Shown piece after piece: positions 31,581 through 39,840 of a DNA stretch of 64,000 nt. Position 1 is the first letter of the stretch. Each line of letters begins with the position of its first letter. This DNA comes from a bacterium D16-50 (GTDB lineage: Bacteria; Bacillota; Clostridia; Lachnospirales; Lachnospiraceae), in the NCBI GenBank assembly GCA_003612485.1, contig RAZA01000004.1, forward strand, positions 1 through 64,000. The letters are read 5' to 3'. The notes under the pieces are model-generated. The model had not been told where the DNA came from. It did not search any database and saw only the letters and a program-made list of their open reading frames with translations. The translations under genes and the position numbers were made by a program.

Positions 31581-33596
31581 ATGCATTGGTCAGACAGAAT
31601 AGCAGACAAAATCATCAGCAGGAACCCGGACAAGGAAGAATATGTATGCGCTGCGGGCATCAGTCCTTCGGGCTCCATCCATATCGGTAATTTCAGGGAC
31701 ATTGCCACCAGCCTCTTTGTGGTGAAGGCGCTGGAGAGAAAGGGAAAAAAGGCGAAGCTTCTGTTCTCCTGGGACGAATATGACAGAATCAGGAAGATTC
31801 CCGTGAACGTGGCCAAGGTGAACGGCGATATGGAGAAATACATCGGTGCGTCCTATGTGGATGCGCCCAACCCCTTCGGTACGGAGGAAAATAATTATGC
31901 GGAATATTTCGAGAGGGAATTCGAGGCCTCCATCGAAAGGTTCGGCATTAAGATGGACTACAGATATCAGGGCCAGATGAATAGGAGCGGCAAATACAAA
32001 GACTATGTGATTGAAGCGCTGCGCAAGAGGGGGGAGATCTTTGACATTCTGGACACCTTCAGGACGCAGGATGCGCAGGAGGGGGAGCGGGAGGCCTATT
32101 ATCCCGTGAGCATATACTGCCCGGAATGCCATCGCGATACCACCAAGATCACGTCTCTGTCGGAGGACTGCACCAAGGCCCGTTATGTGTGCAAATGCGG
32201 CCATGAGGGCGAACATGACTTCACGAAGGACTTCAACTGCAAGCTGGCATGGAAGATCGACTGGCCCATGCGCTGGAAATATGAGCAGGTGGACTTTGAG
32301 CCGGGCGGAAAGGATCACGCCAGCCCCGGAGGCAGCTATGAGACCAGCAAGGTGATCGCCAAGAAGATATTTGACTATGAGGCCCCTGTCTTTCAGGGCT
32401 ATGAATTCATCGGAATCAAGGGTTCCACAGGAAAGATGTCCGGCTCCACAGGGCTGAACCTGACGCCGGCAACCCTTCTGAATATCTACCAGCCGGAAGT
32501 GATACTCTGGCTCTATGCCAAGTCCGAGCCCAACAAGGCCTTTGACTTCTGCTTTGACGACGGGATCCTCAGGCAGTATTTTGAGTTTGACAAGCAGTAC
32601 AAGAGCTATCTGGAGGGGACGGCGGACGAATATGTGCGGGACATCATGAACAGCTGCCTGATGTTTGAGGAGAAGATCAAGCTGGTGCCCATGTCCCATC
32701 TGGTGCAGCTTGGCTCTATCGTGGACTTCAACGTGGATATGCTGGAGACGGTGTTCGCAAAGATCGGCACGCCCTATCGGTATGAGGAGTTCAAGGACCG
32801 GCTGGGGCTGGCCAAGTATTGGCTGGAAAACTGCTCTCCCGAAAACGCCAACAAACTGTGTCCGGTGCGGAACTGGAAGGTGTACAATGAATTGGACGGA
32901 AAGGAACGGGAGGCCGTCAGTCTATTGCATAAGGAGCTTTCCGAGAACGAATACACGCTGGAGGAGCTGAACACGGAGCTGTACGAGATTCCCAAGAAGA
33001 TCTATGGCTACGACGCGGAGAATCTGAAGGCCTTGCAGGGGACGTTCTTTAAGAATGTGTACCGCCTTCTTTTGGACAAGGAGAAGGGCCCCAGACTGTA
33101 TCTGTTCTTGTATGCCATCGAAAAGGAACAGTTCCTGAATCTGCTGGACTTCTCTTATCCCGTGACGGAGGAGGAAGAGCGGGCCATGACGGCGGTGCCG
33201 GAGGAAGTCTGCGCGGAAGAAGAAATCACCGTGGAGTACGGCGAGCCCGACGAGGTTGCCCCGGTTGCGGAGGAGATTTCTCTGGATGAGTTCAAGAAGA
33301 TCGACCTGCGGGTGTGCAAGGTGCTGAAGTGCGCGGAGATCCGCAAGGCCCACAGCTGTTATAAGCTGACCTTGTTTGACGGAATCAAGGAGAGGGTCAT
33401 CGTTTCCACCCTGAAAAAATACTATAAGCCAGAGGAACTCATCGGCAGGAAGATCATCGTGGTGGCAAACCTGCAGCCTGCAAGGCTTATGGGCGTCACC
33501 AGTCAGGGCATGCTTTTGGCGGCCACCAACAATGCCTGCGGATGCAAGGTGGTGTTTGTGGACGATATGGTGCCGGAGGGAACGAAGATTTGCTGA
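31581..33596 (+). CDS. lysK: Class I lysyl-tRNA synthetase fused to a C-terminal tRNA-binding domain
   Basis: A 671-residue aminoacyl-tRNA synthetase of the archaeal class I type, not the usual bacterial class II LysS. It has the HIGH-like GSIHIGNF (HIGN at 34-37), two cysteine pairs that may bind zinc (CPECH and CKCGHEG), the class I KMSGS at 285-289 (STGKMSGSTG), and the family's helical anticodon-binding region to about 530. After an acidic linker (EVCAEEEITVEYGEPDE) a tRNA-binding OB-fold of the EMAP II/Arc1p kind follows (about 566-671; FKKIDLRVCKVLKCAEI to VANLQPARLMGVTSQGML). Met at 31581 (MHWSD) is favoured over 31575 because AAAGGGG is seven bases away and the family starts MHW. The extra domain probably raises tRNA affinity. 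Synteny with greA supports its role as the lysine enzyme. Confidence 0.93.
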   Translation: MHWSDRIADKIISRNPDKEEYVCAAGISPSGSIHIGNFRDIATSLFVVKALERKGKKAKLLFSWDEYDRIRKIPVNVAKVNGDMEKYIGASYVDAPNPFGTEENNYAEYFEREFEASIERFGIKMDYRYQGQMNRSGKYKDYVIEALRKRGEIFDILDTFRTQDAQEGEREAYYPVSIYCPECHRDTTKITSLSEDCTKARYVCKCGHEGEHDFTKDFNCKLAWKIDWPMRWKYEQVDFEPGGKDHASPGGSYETSKVIAKKIFDYEAPVFQGYEFIGIKGSTGKMSGSTGLNLTPATLLNIYQPEVILWLYAKSEPNKAFDFCFDDGILRQYFEFDKQYKSYLEGTADEYVRDIMNSCLMFEEKIKLVPMSHLVQLGSIVDFNVDMLETVFAKIGTPYRYEEFKDRLGLAKYWLENCSPENANKLCPVRNWKVYNELDGKEREAVSLLHKELSENEYTLEELNTELYEIPKKIYGYDAENLKALQGTFFKNVYRLLLDKEKGPRLYLFLYAIEKEQFLNLLDFSYPVTEEEERAMTAVPEEVCAEEEITVEYGEPDEVAPVAEEISLDEFKKIDLRVCKVLKCAEIRKAHSCYKLTLFDGIKERVIVSTLKKYYKPEELIGRKIIVVANLQPARLMGVTSQGMLLAATNNACGCKVVFVDDMVPEGTKIC

Positions 33597-33689
33597 GAAG
33601 CGCCGGAAGGCAGGGCGGACAGCGAAAGATAGGATCCAAAGGGGAGAGCGCAGTGCGGGATGTATTGTGATCCGGCCTTTGATGAAAGG

Positions 33690-33731
33690 AAAGAGGACAT
33701 GGAGGGCGATTGCCCCTCATGTCCTCTTTTG
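33690..33731. terminator. Probable bidirectional terminator
   Basis: AAAGAGGACATG (33690-33701) pairs with CATGTCCTCTTT (33718-33729), with a partly paired inner part (GAGGGC/GCCCCTC) and Ts after it. The gene ends on both sides converge here (lysyl-tRNA synthetase on plus, lipoprotein on minus). Confidence 0.85.
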
Positions 33732-33827
33732 TACGCCTGCAGAAGCGTCAAATCTGCTTCAGCAGGCCTTATGTCTGTATGATATGCCGGTATCTGCTCC
33801 CCCGATTAGGAGGGGGAAGCTTGTATA

Positions 33828-35342
33828 TCACTCAAAGCGGATGGTGTCCACAATGCTCTGGAACATTTCGTCAGCATCGTTGTCGAAGGACTCATGGATA
33901 TAGAAGTCGAAGCAGATATAGGCGTTGCCGCTCTGTATCACCACATAGCGGTTTTTGTAAACGGAGCCATTGTCCGAGGACATGCCGTAGGAATCCAGAG
34001 CGGGCATGCCGTTCACGGTGATCATGCTGGTCTCGAAGCCCTCTTCGCTTTCCAGAGAGTCGGCCAGAGTCTGCAGATAATCCGATTCATCCAGAATATA
34101 GACATTGATGAACAAGGAGGCCAGATCCCAGACATTTTCGCCCTCATATACGGAGTAGGCATCCAGCTGGAACTCCTCTTCCGTAGAAGTATTTGTGACG
34201 CTCCAGGTGTAAGGAAGGGAGAACACCAGATCCTTCTCTTCATACAGATCCTCCAGAATCCACTCGCTCATGGCAGGAAGAGGTACGGTGGGCTCCTGCT
34301 TCATGGCTGCTTCCAGTTCTTCCTGCGTAATGGAGATATTGGACTCCGCTCCGGTATCCGCCAGTATCTTCTGGGCCAGAAGAGGGGTGATGGGGGCAAG
34401 CACGCCCCAGTGGTCGGTGCCGTCTACCACATAGCAATGGATATTCTCGTTCCTTGAGGTCTTTTCGATGTTTTTCAGGTTGGCGGAATTTCCCTCGCTG
34501 CCCTCAATGAGGAAGGTAGGGGTCTTTACGTCGTCCAGCCAATGGATGGGGGAGCGCATGATGAACTCTTCCTCGATGCTGGTGTCGAAGGTAAACTGGC
34601 TGTTGTTGTGGTACTTGATCTCGTCCACAGCGCCGAAGCCGAAGACCGCCCGGAACTTGTCCGTGTATTCCGCCGTCAGCAAGGCTCTTGTGGCGCCGGT
34701 GCTGTGGCCGCCGAGGTAGATTCGCTCAGGATCCACATAGGGCAGCGAGGCGGCGTACTCATAGGCGGACACGATATCGTCGATCTCACCGAACAAGGCC
34801 TCGTAGTAGCCGGGATTGCCGCAGCCGCCCCGGAAGGAGGGGTACATGGTCAGCACGCCGGCCTGCCAGAAGGCGGAGCCGGTCTGATCGTCATCCCACT
34901 GGGGATAAGTCCAGGGGAAGTCGTCGATGCCGTTGCCCCAGCCGCCCACGATCCATATGATCAAAGGATGCTTTTGCCCGTCACCGGGGTCGCTGGAGAC
35001 ATAGGCGGACAGATCGCCCACCTTGGAGGGGTAGGAGATCAGCTCAAAATTGTCGGGAGGCTCAGGGATGGAGTCGTCGTCGCTGTCTTGCCTGACCAGC
35101 TTTGTCTGGAAGGCATCGTGGGCCTCGGCAAAACTGCCATATTGATTTGCGGCATCGGGGGACGACGAGCTATCGGATTCTTCTGATTCAGGCTGGCTCT
35201 GTTCCTGAGAGTCCTTTTCCGCGGCGGATTTGCTGAGGTCTTCTGCCGGATCCTTGTCTCCGGTCATGGAGCAGGAGGCGGTGAAGAGCGCCAGCGCCGT
35301 CAGCAGAGGCAACAACAGTTTCTTAGCTTTTTGAATTTTCAT
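33828..35342 (-). CDS. Lipoprotein with alpha/beta-hydrolase (peptidase S9-like) domain
   Basis: A 504-residue exported lipoprotein. The signal peptide ends in a lipobox, FTASC, with Cys24 as the lipidated residue. A Ser/Glu/Asp-rich linker (to about 70) follows, and then an alpha/beta-hydrolase: IIWIVGGWGNGI (oxyanion region), IYLGGHSTGATRALL with nucleophile Ser214, VKTPTFLIEGSEGN and the His in DGTDHWGVLAP. The last 170 residues (from about 340) form a separate, unassigned domain with YTWSVTNTSTEEEFQLDAYS. It would act at the outer face of the membrane as an esterase or peptidase. TTG 35351 would leave no space after AAGGAAG, so ATG 35342 is used. Its promoter is divergent from that of the dehydrogenase gene. 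Confidence 0.87.
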   Translation of the reverse strand: MKIQKAKKLLLPLLTALALFTASCSMTGDKDPAEDLSKSAAEKDSQEQSQPESEESDSSSSPDAANQYGSFAEAHDAFQTKLVRQDSDDDSIPEPPDNFELISYPSKVGDLSAYVSSDPGDGQKHPLIIWIVGGWGNGIDDFPWTYPQWDDDQTGSAFWQAGVLTMYPSFRGGCGNPGYYEALFGEIDDIVSAYEYAASLPYVDPERIYLGGHSTGATRALLTAEYTDKFRAVFGFGAVDEIKYHNNSQFTFDTSIEEEFIMRSPIHWLDDVKTPTFLIEGSEGNSANLKNIEKTSRNENIHCYVVDGTDHWGVLAPITPLLAQKILADTGAESNISITQEELEAAMKQEPTVPLPAMSEWILEDLYEEKDLVFSLPYTWSVTNTSTEEEFQLDAYSVYEGENVWDLASLFINVYILDESDYLQTLADSLESEEGFETSMITVNGMPALDSYGMSSDNGSVYKNRYVVIQSGNAYICFDFYIHESFDNDADEMFQSIVDTIRFE

Positions 35343-35384
35343 TTGGTTCAACTTCCTTTTCTTATTAATAATGGTGATAAGACA

Positions 35385-35413
35385 ATCATAACCGTTTTAG
35401 TCCCTTTCGTCAA
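35385..35413 (-). promoter_or_regulatory. Promoter of the lipoprotein gene
   Basis: On the minus strand: TTGACG (35408-35413), 17 bases, TATGAT (35385-35390), about 40 bases before the start codon. Confidence 0.75.
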
Positions 35414-35458
35414 CAGTGTATTAGGAGGATCCGACGACCGGAAATAAAGATTCTTTTG

Positions 35459-35487
35459 TTGACATGATTATGAGAAGATGTTATGGT
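35459..35487 (+). promoter_or_regulatory. Promoter of the BaiA-like dehydrogenase gene
   Basis: TTGACA (35459-35464), 17 bases, TATGGT (35482-35487). The leader is about 150 bases; the rest of the gap between the divergent genes shows no further gene. Confidence 0.7.
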
Positions 35488-35646
35488 GAATATAAGAAAG
35501 GCAGGAATGAAGGAATTGGGGACAAAGATTTACTGTCATGGGCTGAAATTTCTCTTTGAAGAGAGGCGGCGGGGCATTATAGAAGACAGTATTTGCGATA
35601 TCTGTAAGAGGAACTCAAACATTATAATTCAGGAGGTAGGAAGGCT

Positions 35647-36396
35647 ATGGAATTATTGAAGGGAAAGACCGCCATGGTCACGGGCGGCACAAGAGGGATC
35701 GGCTACGCCGTTGTGAAGGTGTATCTGGAGAATGGGGCGAAAGTGGCGCTGTGCGGCTCCCGTCAGGAGACGGTGGACAAGGCGCTGGAGAAGCTGAAGG
35801 CTGAGAATCCCGATTACGAGGTAATAGGGCTGTGCCCTGACCTTATGAATCCGGAGGAGGTGGAGAAGGCTGTGGCCACGGTCAAGGACACCTTCGGCGG
35901 TCTGGACATCATGGTGAATAATGCAGGGGTTTCCGCAAGAGAGAGCATATACGATTATAAGCCGGAAGACTTTGCCAAGACCATGAACCTTAACGTGGAC
36001 GCGGTGTTCAACTGCGCTCAGGCGGCGGCCAGAGTGATGAAGGAGCAGGGAGGCGGCGTCATACTGAACACCAGCTCCATGGTCAGCATTTACGGTCAGC
36101 CTTCTGGGGTGGCTTATCCGGCCTCTAAGTTTGCGGTGAACGGCCTTACCAAGTCTCTGGCCAGAGAGCTGGGCAAGGACAATATCCGGGTGAATGCAGT
36201 GGCTCCGGGAGTCACCAGAACGGACATGGTGGCGGCGCTTCCCGAGGCCATGATCAAACCTCTCATAGCTACCATTCCCCTTGGGCGGGTCGGGGAGCCG
36301 GAGGATGTTGCAAATGCATTCCTTTTTCTGGCCAGCGATCTGGCAAGCTATGTGACGGGAGAGATATTGTCCGTGGACGGAGCAGCAAGGACTTAA
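35647..36396 (+). CDS. Short-chain dehydrogenase/reductase, BaiA-like
   Basis: A 249-residue classical SDR with TGGTRGIG (12-19) for the nucleotide, NNAG at 91-94, and the catalytic set Ser144, Tyr157 and Lys161 (in VAYPASKFAVNGLTKS). The end, FLASDLASYVTGEILSVDGA, and the stretch IRVNAVAPGVTRTDM are close in wording to bile-acid 3-alpha-hydroxysteroid dehydrogenase BaiA of gut clostridia. A bile-acid or other hydroxysteroid substrate is thus possible, but 3-oxoacyl-ACP reductases look similar, and no other bai gene is present. The residue after the second strand (CGSRQE) may allow NADP. AGGAGGT precedes the ATG. The gene has its own promoter and stands alone. Confidence 0.88.
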   Translation: MELLKGKTAMVTGGTRGIGYAVVKVYLENGAKVALCGSRQETVDKALEKLKAENPDYEVIGLCPDLMNPEEVEKAVATVKDTFGGLDIMVNNAGVSARESIYDYKPEDFAKTMNLNVDAVFNCAQAAARVMKEQGGGVILNTSSMVSIYGQPSGVAYPASKFAVNGLTKSLARELGKDNIRVNAVAPGVTRTDMVAALPEAMIKPLIATIPLGRVGEPEDVANAFLFLASDLASYVTGEILSVDGAART

Positions 36397-36668
36397 AAAA
36401 GGCCTTTTAACCTCTGCCAAGGGCTCAGGGCAGTTTCCTCATGCTTCCTTATGCCGGATAGGGCTTAGGGCTTTATGGATGGAAGATGAGAGGCAGGGCA
36501 AATAGCGCAGCAGAGAGCGGGTGGATTCCGGCGGGCAGGAGCACATGTCTCCCCCGCCGGAATCTGAATATAGGCAGGGCGAATTTGCGGTTCTGCCGTA
36601 CTTCTTGTGTACCGCTGCAGAAGGCGCTTCGGCAAATGAAAATACAAGGACATGCAAGGGGAAGGGAA

Positions 36669-39600
36669 ATGAGCGTATGCCACGATATTTTCAGGGCCAT
36701 ACACGAAGGGAAATGGCTGAAGATCGAGTATAAAAATCGGGGAGGGCAGGTCACCAAGTACTGGATCGGCATCAGGAGCCTGAATCCGGTTAGGCGTACT
36801 CTGGGAGTGGACGGCCTTCATCTGGGGAAATATTCTACAGAGACATACGATTACATCTATATTGATTCTATTCTTTCCTCCCAGATCGTGGAGGGGTCTT
36901 TCTGCCCCGTCAACAAGGCTCTGGTGGAGGATATCGCTCTGAATCCCCATAGATACAGACAAGTATTTGACAACACGGCAAACCTGAAAATACTGAACTA
37001 TCTGGAGATGTGCAGCCGCATGGACACGGTTCCCTACCGTTGGGACTTTGCGCTGGTGCGCTATCTGGACAGGGAGAGCTTTCAGGGAGAGGGCTATGTG
37101 CTGGACAACGAGCAGTTCCAGACAGTGGTGAAGAATTTTCAGCTTAGGATGGACGAAAAGGGGCGCAGGGACGGCAGACTGTCCATTCAGCGGCTGGCCA
37201 TGAATGTGCTGAGCATCCATACGGACAAAGGGCTTTATGTGCTGGCCTGCCGTATGCTGGAGCTGGACGTGAAGGGCAGGATTCTGAGGCCGGCGGAGGA
37301 GATCACAATCTGTACGGAATACCGCTGCGGGGAGGTGAGGCAGAGTGTCCGCAAATTTCTGGACGCGGATGATTATGAGCTTCTGGAGGACTTTGAGAGA
37401 AATCAGGAGATCATCAAGGACCGGGTGATGAAACATTCCGCGAGAGTCTGCGGGGTGGACGACATGCCCTACGTGATCGGGCTGGGCATGGATATTGCTC
37501 TGGATCTGCATTCGGAGTATCAGGCTATCCTCAAAATGTACGAGGAGGATCGGGTGACGGTGCCCATAAAGGCGTTTTTCGGAGACCTGCTGAACCGTCC
37601 CAGAAGGATCAAGAGTTATCCCATCATGCTGGTGAACCGACAGATCAATTTGGACCAGCTTCTGGCCATCAACAATGCCATGCGGTATCCGGTGGCATAC
37701 ATTCAGGGGCCTCCCGGCACGGGCAAGACCAACACCATAATCAATACCATAGCCACGGCGTTCTTTAACGGCAGGACGGTGCTTTTTGTCTCCTACAACA
37801 ATCATCCCATCAACGCCGTGTTCGAGAAGCTTATCAACATGGAATATCAGGGAAGGAAGATTCCTTTTCCGGTGCTGCGTCTGGGCAATGTGGACAAGGT
37901 GGAGGAGGCTTTGGAGTACATCAGGGCCCTGTACCGTCAGGTGCAGGACATTTCCGTGTATGATTCCACTCTGAACAGGAACAAGGGAGATAGGGCGGAG
38001 CGCGCCAAGAGGCTTTCGGAGCTTTTGAAAAGGTATGACGAGGTGCTGGATCTGCGGGAGAGAAGCGAGACGCTCAGCCGCCTTCTGGAATATCAGAGCC
38101 ATATGCAGGCGTCCATGGAGATGCTGCCGTTTCAGGCGGATCTGCAGGGCCGGCAGCTGCGGCAGGTGCGCAATAGAATAGAGCGGGCGGGGGAGATCGA
38201 GGACAAGGATGCGCTGGCTCTGCTGGACAATGACATGAACCAGCTCATGCAGTACTTTTTTTATGTGTCGGCGGGATATGTGAAGCGGCTGAAGAACGAG
38301 AAACACAAGGAGCTATGGCATATTCTGTTTGAGATGGAGGGGAAGGAACAGCTGGAGGCCTTTCAGGGGTATCTGCGCAGGACAGAGAACATCAAGAGGC
38401 TGCAGGATATTTTTCCCATTATCGTCACCACTTGTATATCGGCTCACCGTCTTGGGGAGCCGGAGCCTATGTTCGACATGGTGATCATGGACGAGGCCAG
38501 CCAGTGCAATACGGCGGTGTCTCTGGTGCCGGTGATCCGTGGGGAGAACCTGATGCTGGTGGGAGATCCCCAGCAGCTGAATCCGGTGATTCTTCTGGAG
38601 GATACCGTGAATCAGGCCCTGCGCAAAAAGTACAAGGTGGCGGAGGAGTACGATTACTGTAAAAATTCCATCTACAAGGTCTTTCTGGCCTGCGACGCGG
38701 TCAGCGATGAGGTGCTGCTGCACAATCATTACCGGTGCAACAAAAAAATCATAGAGTTCAACAATCGGAAATATTACCATTCCAGACTGAACATCTGTAC
38801 AGAGAGCAGGGAGGAGCGTCCGCTGCTGTATGTGGACGTGAGGAACGAAGGGGGAGGACTTCGCAACACCGCTCCTGAGGAGGTGGAGGCCATCTTAGGT
38901 TATGCGAAGCAAAATAGGGAGAAGGACATAGGGGTCATCACGCCCTTTGTGAACCAGCGCAGGCTCATAGAAGACGCTCTTTCCAGAGAGAAGCTGGACA
39001 ATGTGGTCTGCGGTACGGTACATGCTTTTCAGGGAGATGAGAAGGATGTAGTATTATTCTCCACGGCTCTTACGGATCAGACGCAGGGGGGGACCTATGA
39101 ATGGCTGAAAAACAACAAGGAGCTGATCAACGTAGCCGTATCCAGAGCCCGGGACAAGCTCATCGTGATTTCCGACCAGAGGAATCTGACAAGGCTCCAT
39201 CAGGGGGAGGGGGAGGACGACCTCTATGAGCTGGTAGAATATGTGAAGAAGAACGGGGAGGCGCAGGTGACCCAGAAAAAGACCTACTCCAGAGCATTGG
39301 GGGTCAAGCCCTTCAGCACAGCCACGGAGGAGGCCTTTCTGGAGAACCTGACTCATGCGCTGGAGAATATCTGGCTCTCCCAGAATCGTTTCACGGTGCG
39401 CAAGGAAGTGGCCATTTCTCAGGTGTTTCAGGACAATACGGATCATGAGGATCTATTCTACTCCGGCCGCTTTGATTTCGTGGTCTATGAAAGACAGGCC
39501 CGTAGGGAGCTGCCGGTTCTGGCCATTGAGCTGGACGGAAAGGAGCATTTCGAGGATGAAGCGGTGAAACGCCGTGACCAGAAGAAAAACAAGATCTGCA

Positions 39601-39701
39601 GCGACCATAATCTGCAGATCATTCGTGTGGAGAATTCTTATGCAAGACGTTACAGCCACATCAAGGAGATTCTGGTGAACTACTTCTCCGTAAGGCACTG
39701 A
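36669..39701 (+). CDS. WYL-like/SF1 helicase/DUF2726-like nuclease protein
   Basis: A 1010-residue multidomain protein. Residues 8-75 (IHEGKWLKIEYKNRGGQVTK, LGVDGLHLGKY) resemble a WYL ligand-sensing domain. A UPF1/Dna2-like superfamily I helicase core follows: motif I GPPGTGKT (347-354), motif II DEAS (608-611), motif III GDPQQLNPV (632-640), motif V TVHAFQGDE (783-791) and motif VI NVAVSRARDK (821-830). The last 130 residues look like a DUF2726/restriction-endonuclease-fold nuclease with RFDFVVY (934-940) and AIELDGKEH (952-960). The order suggests ligand- or nucleic-acid-gated unwinding and cutting, fitting DNA repair or phage defence. ATG 36669 follows AAGGGGAAGGG; the frame extends upstream but reads as non-coding. 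It stands alone between an SDR and a LacI gene. Confidence 0.85.
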   Translation: MSVCHDIFRAIHEGKWLKIEYKNRGGQVTKYWIGIRSLNPVRRTLGVDGLHLGKYSTETYDYIYIDSILSSQIVEGSFCPVNKALVEDIALNPHRYRQVFDNTANLKILNYLEMCSRMDTVPYRWDFALVRYLDRESFQGEGYVLDNEQFQTVVKNFQLRMDEKGRRDGRLSIQRLAMNVLSIHTDKGLYVLACRMLELDVKGRILRPAEEITICTEYRCGEVRQSVRKFLDADDYELLEDFERNQEIIKDRVMKHSARVCGVDDMPYVIGLGMDIALDLHSEYQAILKMYEEDRVTVPIKAFFGDLLNRPRRIKSYPIMLVNRQINLDQLLAINNAMRYPVAYIQGPPGTGKTNTIINTIATAFFNGRTVLFVSYNNHPINAVFEKLINMEYQGRKIPFPVLRLGNVDKVEEALEYIRALYRQVQDISVYDSTLNRNKGDRAERAKRLSELLKRYDEVLDLRERSETLSRLLEYQSHMQASMEMLPFQADLQGRQLRQVRNRIERAGEIEDKDALALLDNDMNQLMQYFFYVSAGYVKRLKNEKHKELWHILFEMEGKEQLEAFQGYLRRTENIKRLQDIFPIIVTTCISAHRLGEPEPMFDMVIMDEASQCNTAVSLVPVIRGENLMLVGDPQQLNPVILLEDTVNQALRKKYKVAEEYDYCKNSIYKVFLACDAVSDEVLLHNHYRCNKKIIEFNNRKYYHSRLNICTESREERPLLYVDVRNEGGGLRNTAPEEVEAILGYAKQNREKDIGVITPFVNQRRLIEDALSREKLDNVVCGTVHAFQGDEKDVVLFSTALTDQTQGGTYEWLKNNKELINVAVSRARDKLIVISDQRNLTRLHQGEGEDDLYELVEYVKKNGEAQVTQKKTYSRALGVKPFSTATEEAFLENLTHALENIWLSQNRFTVRKEVAISQVFQDNTDHEDLFYSGRFDFVVYERQARRELPVLAIELDGKEHFEDEAVKRRDQKKNKICSDHNLQIIRVENSYARRYSHIKEILVNYFSVRH

Positions 39702-39711
39702 AGATCTGGCC

Positions 39712-39840
39712 GGCCGGCTTGGTCAGGGAGATGCTCTGGCTTGGCAAGGGCCGGATCAGGTGAACTGGCCGGCTTGGTCAGGGAGATGCTCTGGCTTGGC
39801 AAGGGCCGGCTCAGGTAGACTGGTCGGATAGGTCTGGGAG
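39712..39840. repeat. 55-bp tandem repeat at the 3' end of the lacI-type gene
   Basis: Copy 1 (39712-39766) and copy 2 (39767-39821) are head to tail and differ at only about three positions; both begin GGCCGGCTTGGTCAGGGAG. A decayed 19-base start of a third copy follows at 39822-39840. The stop codon of the minus-strand LacI gene (39756-39758) lies in copy 1, so the repeat codes for the end of that protein. As 55 is not a multiple of three, each copy is read in a different frame. Confidence 0.93.

Noticed and set aside
33828..35342. Long plus-strand open frames opposite the lipoprotein gene
   Set aside because: Mirror frames of a GC-rich coding strand; the minus-strand product has a signal peptide, lipobox and GHSTG motif.
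35483..35659. 58-codon frame (MVNIRKAG...) ahead of the BaiA-like gene
   Set aside because: Its ATG overlaps the predicted -10, it has no binding site and it runs into the SDR start; probably chance.
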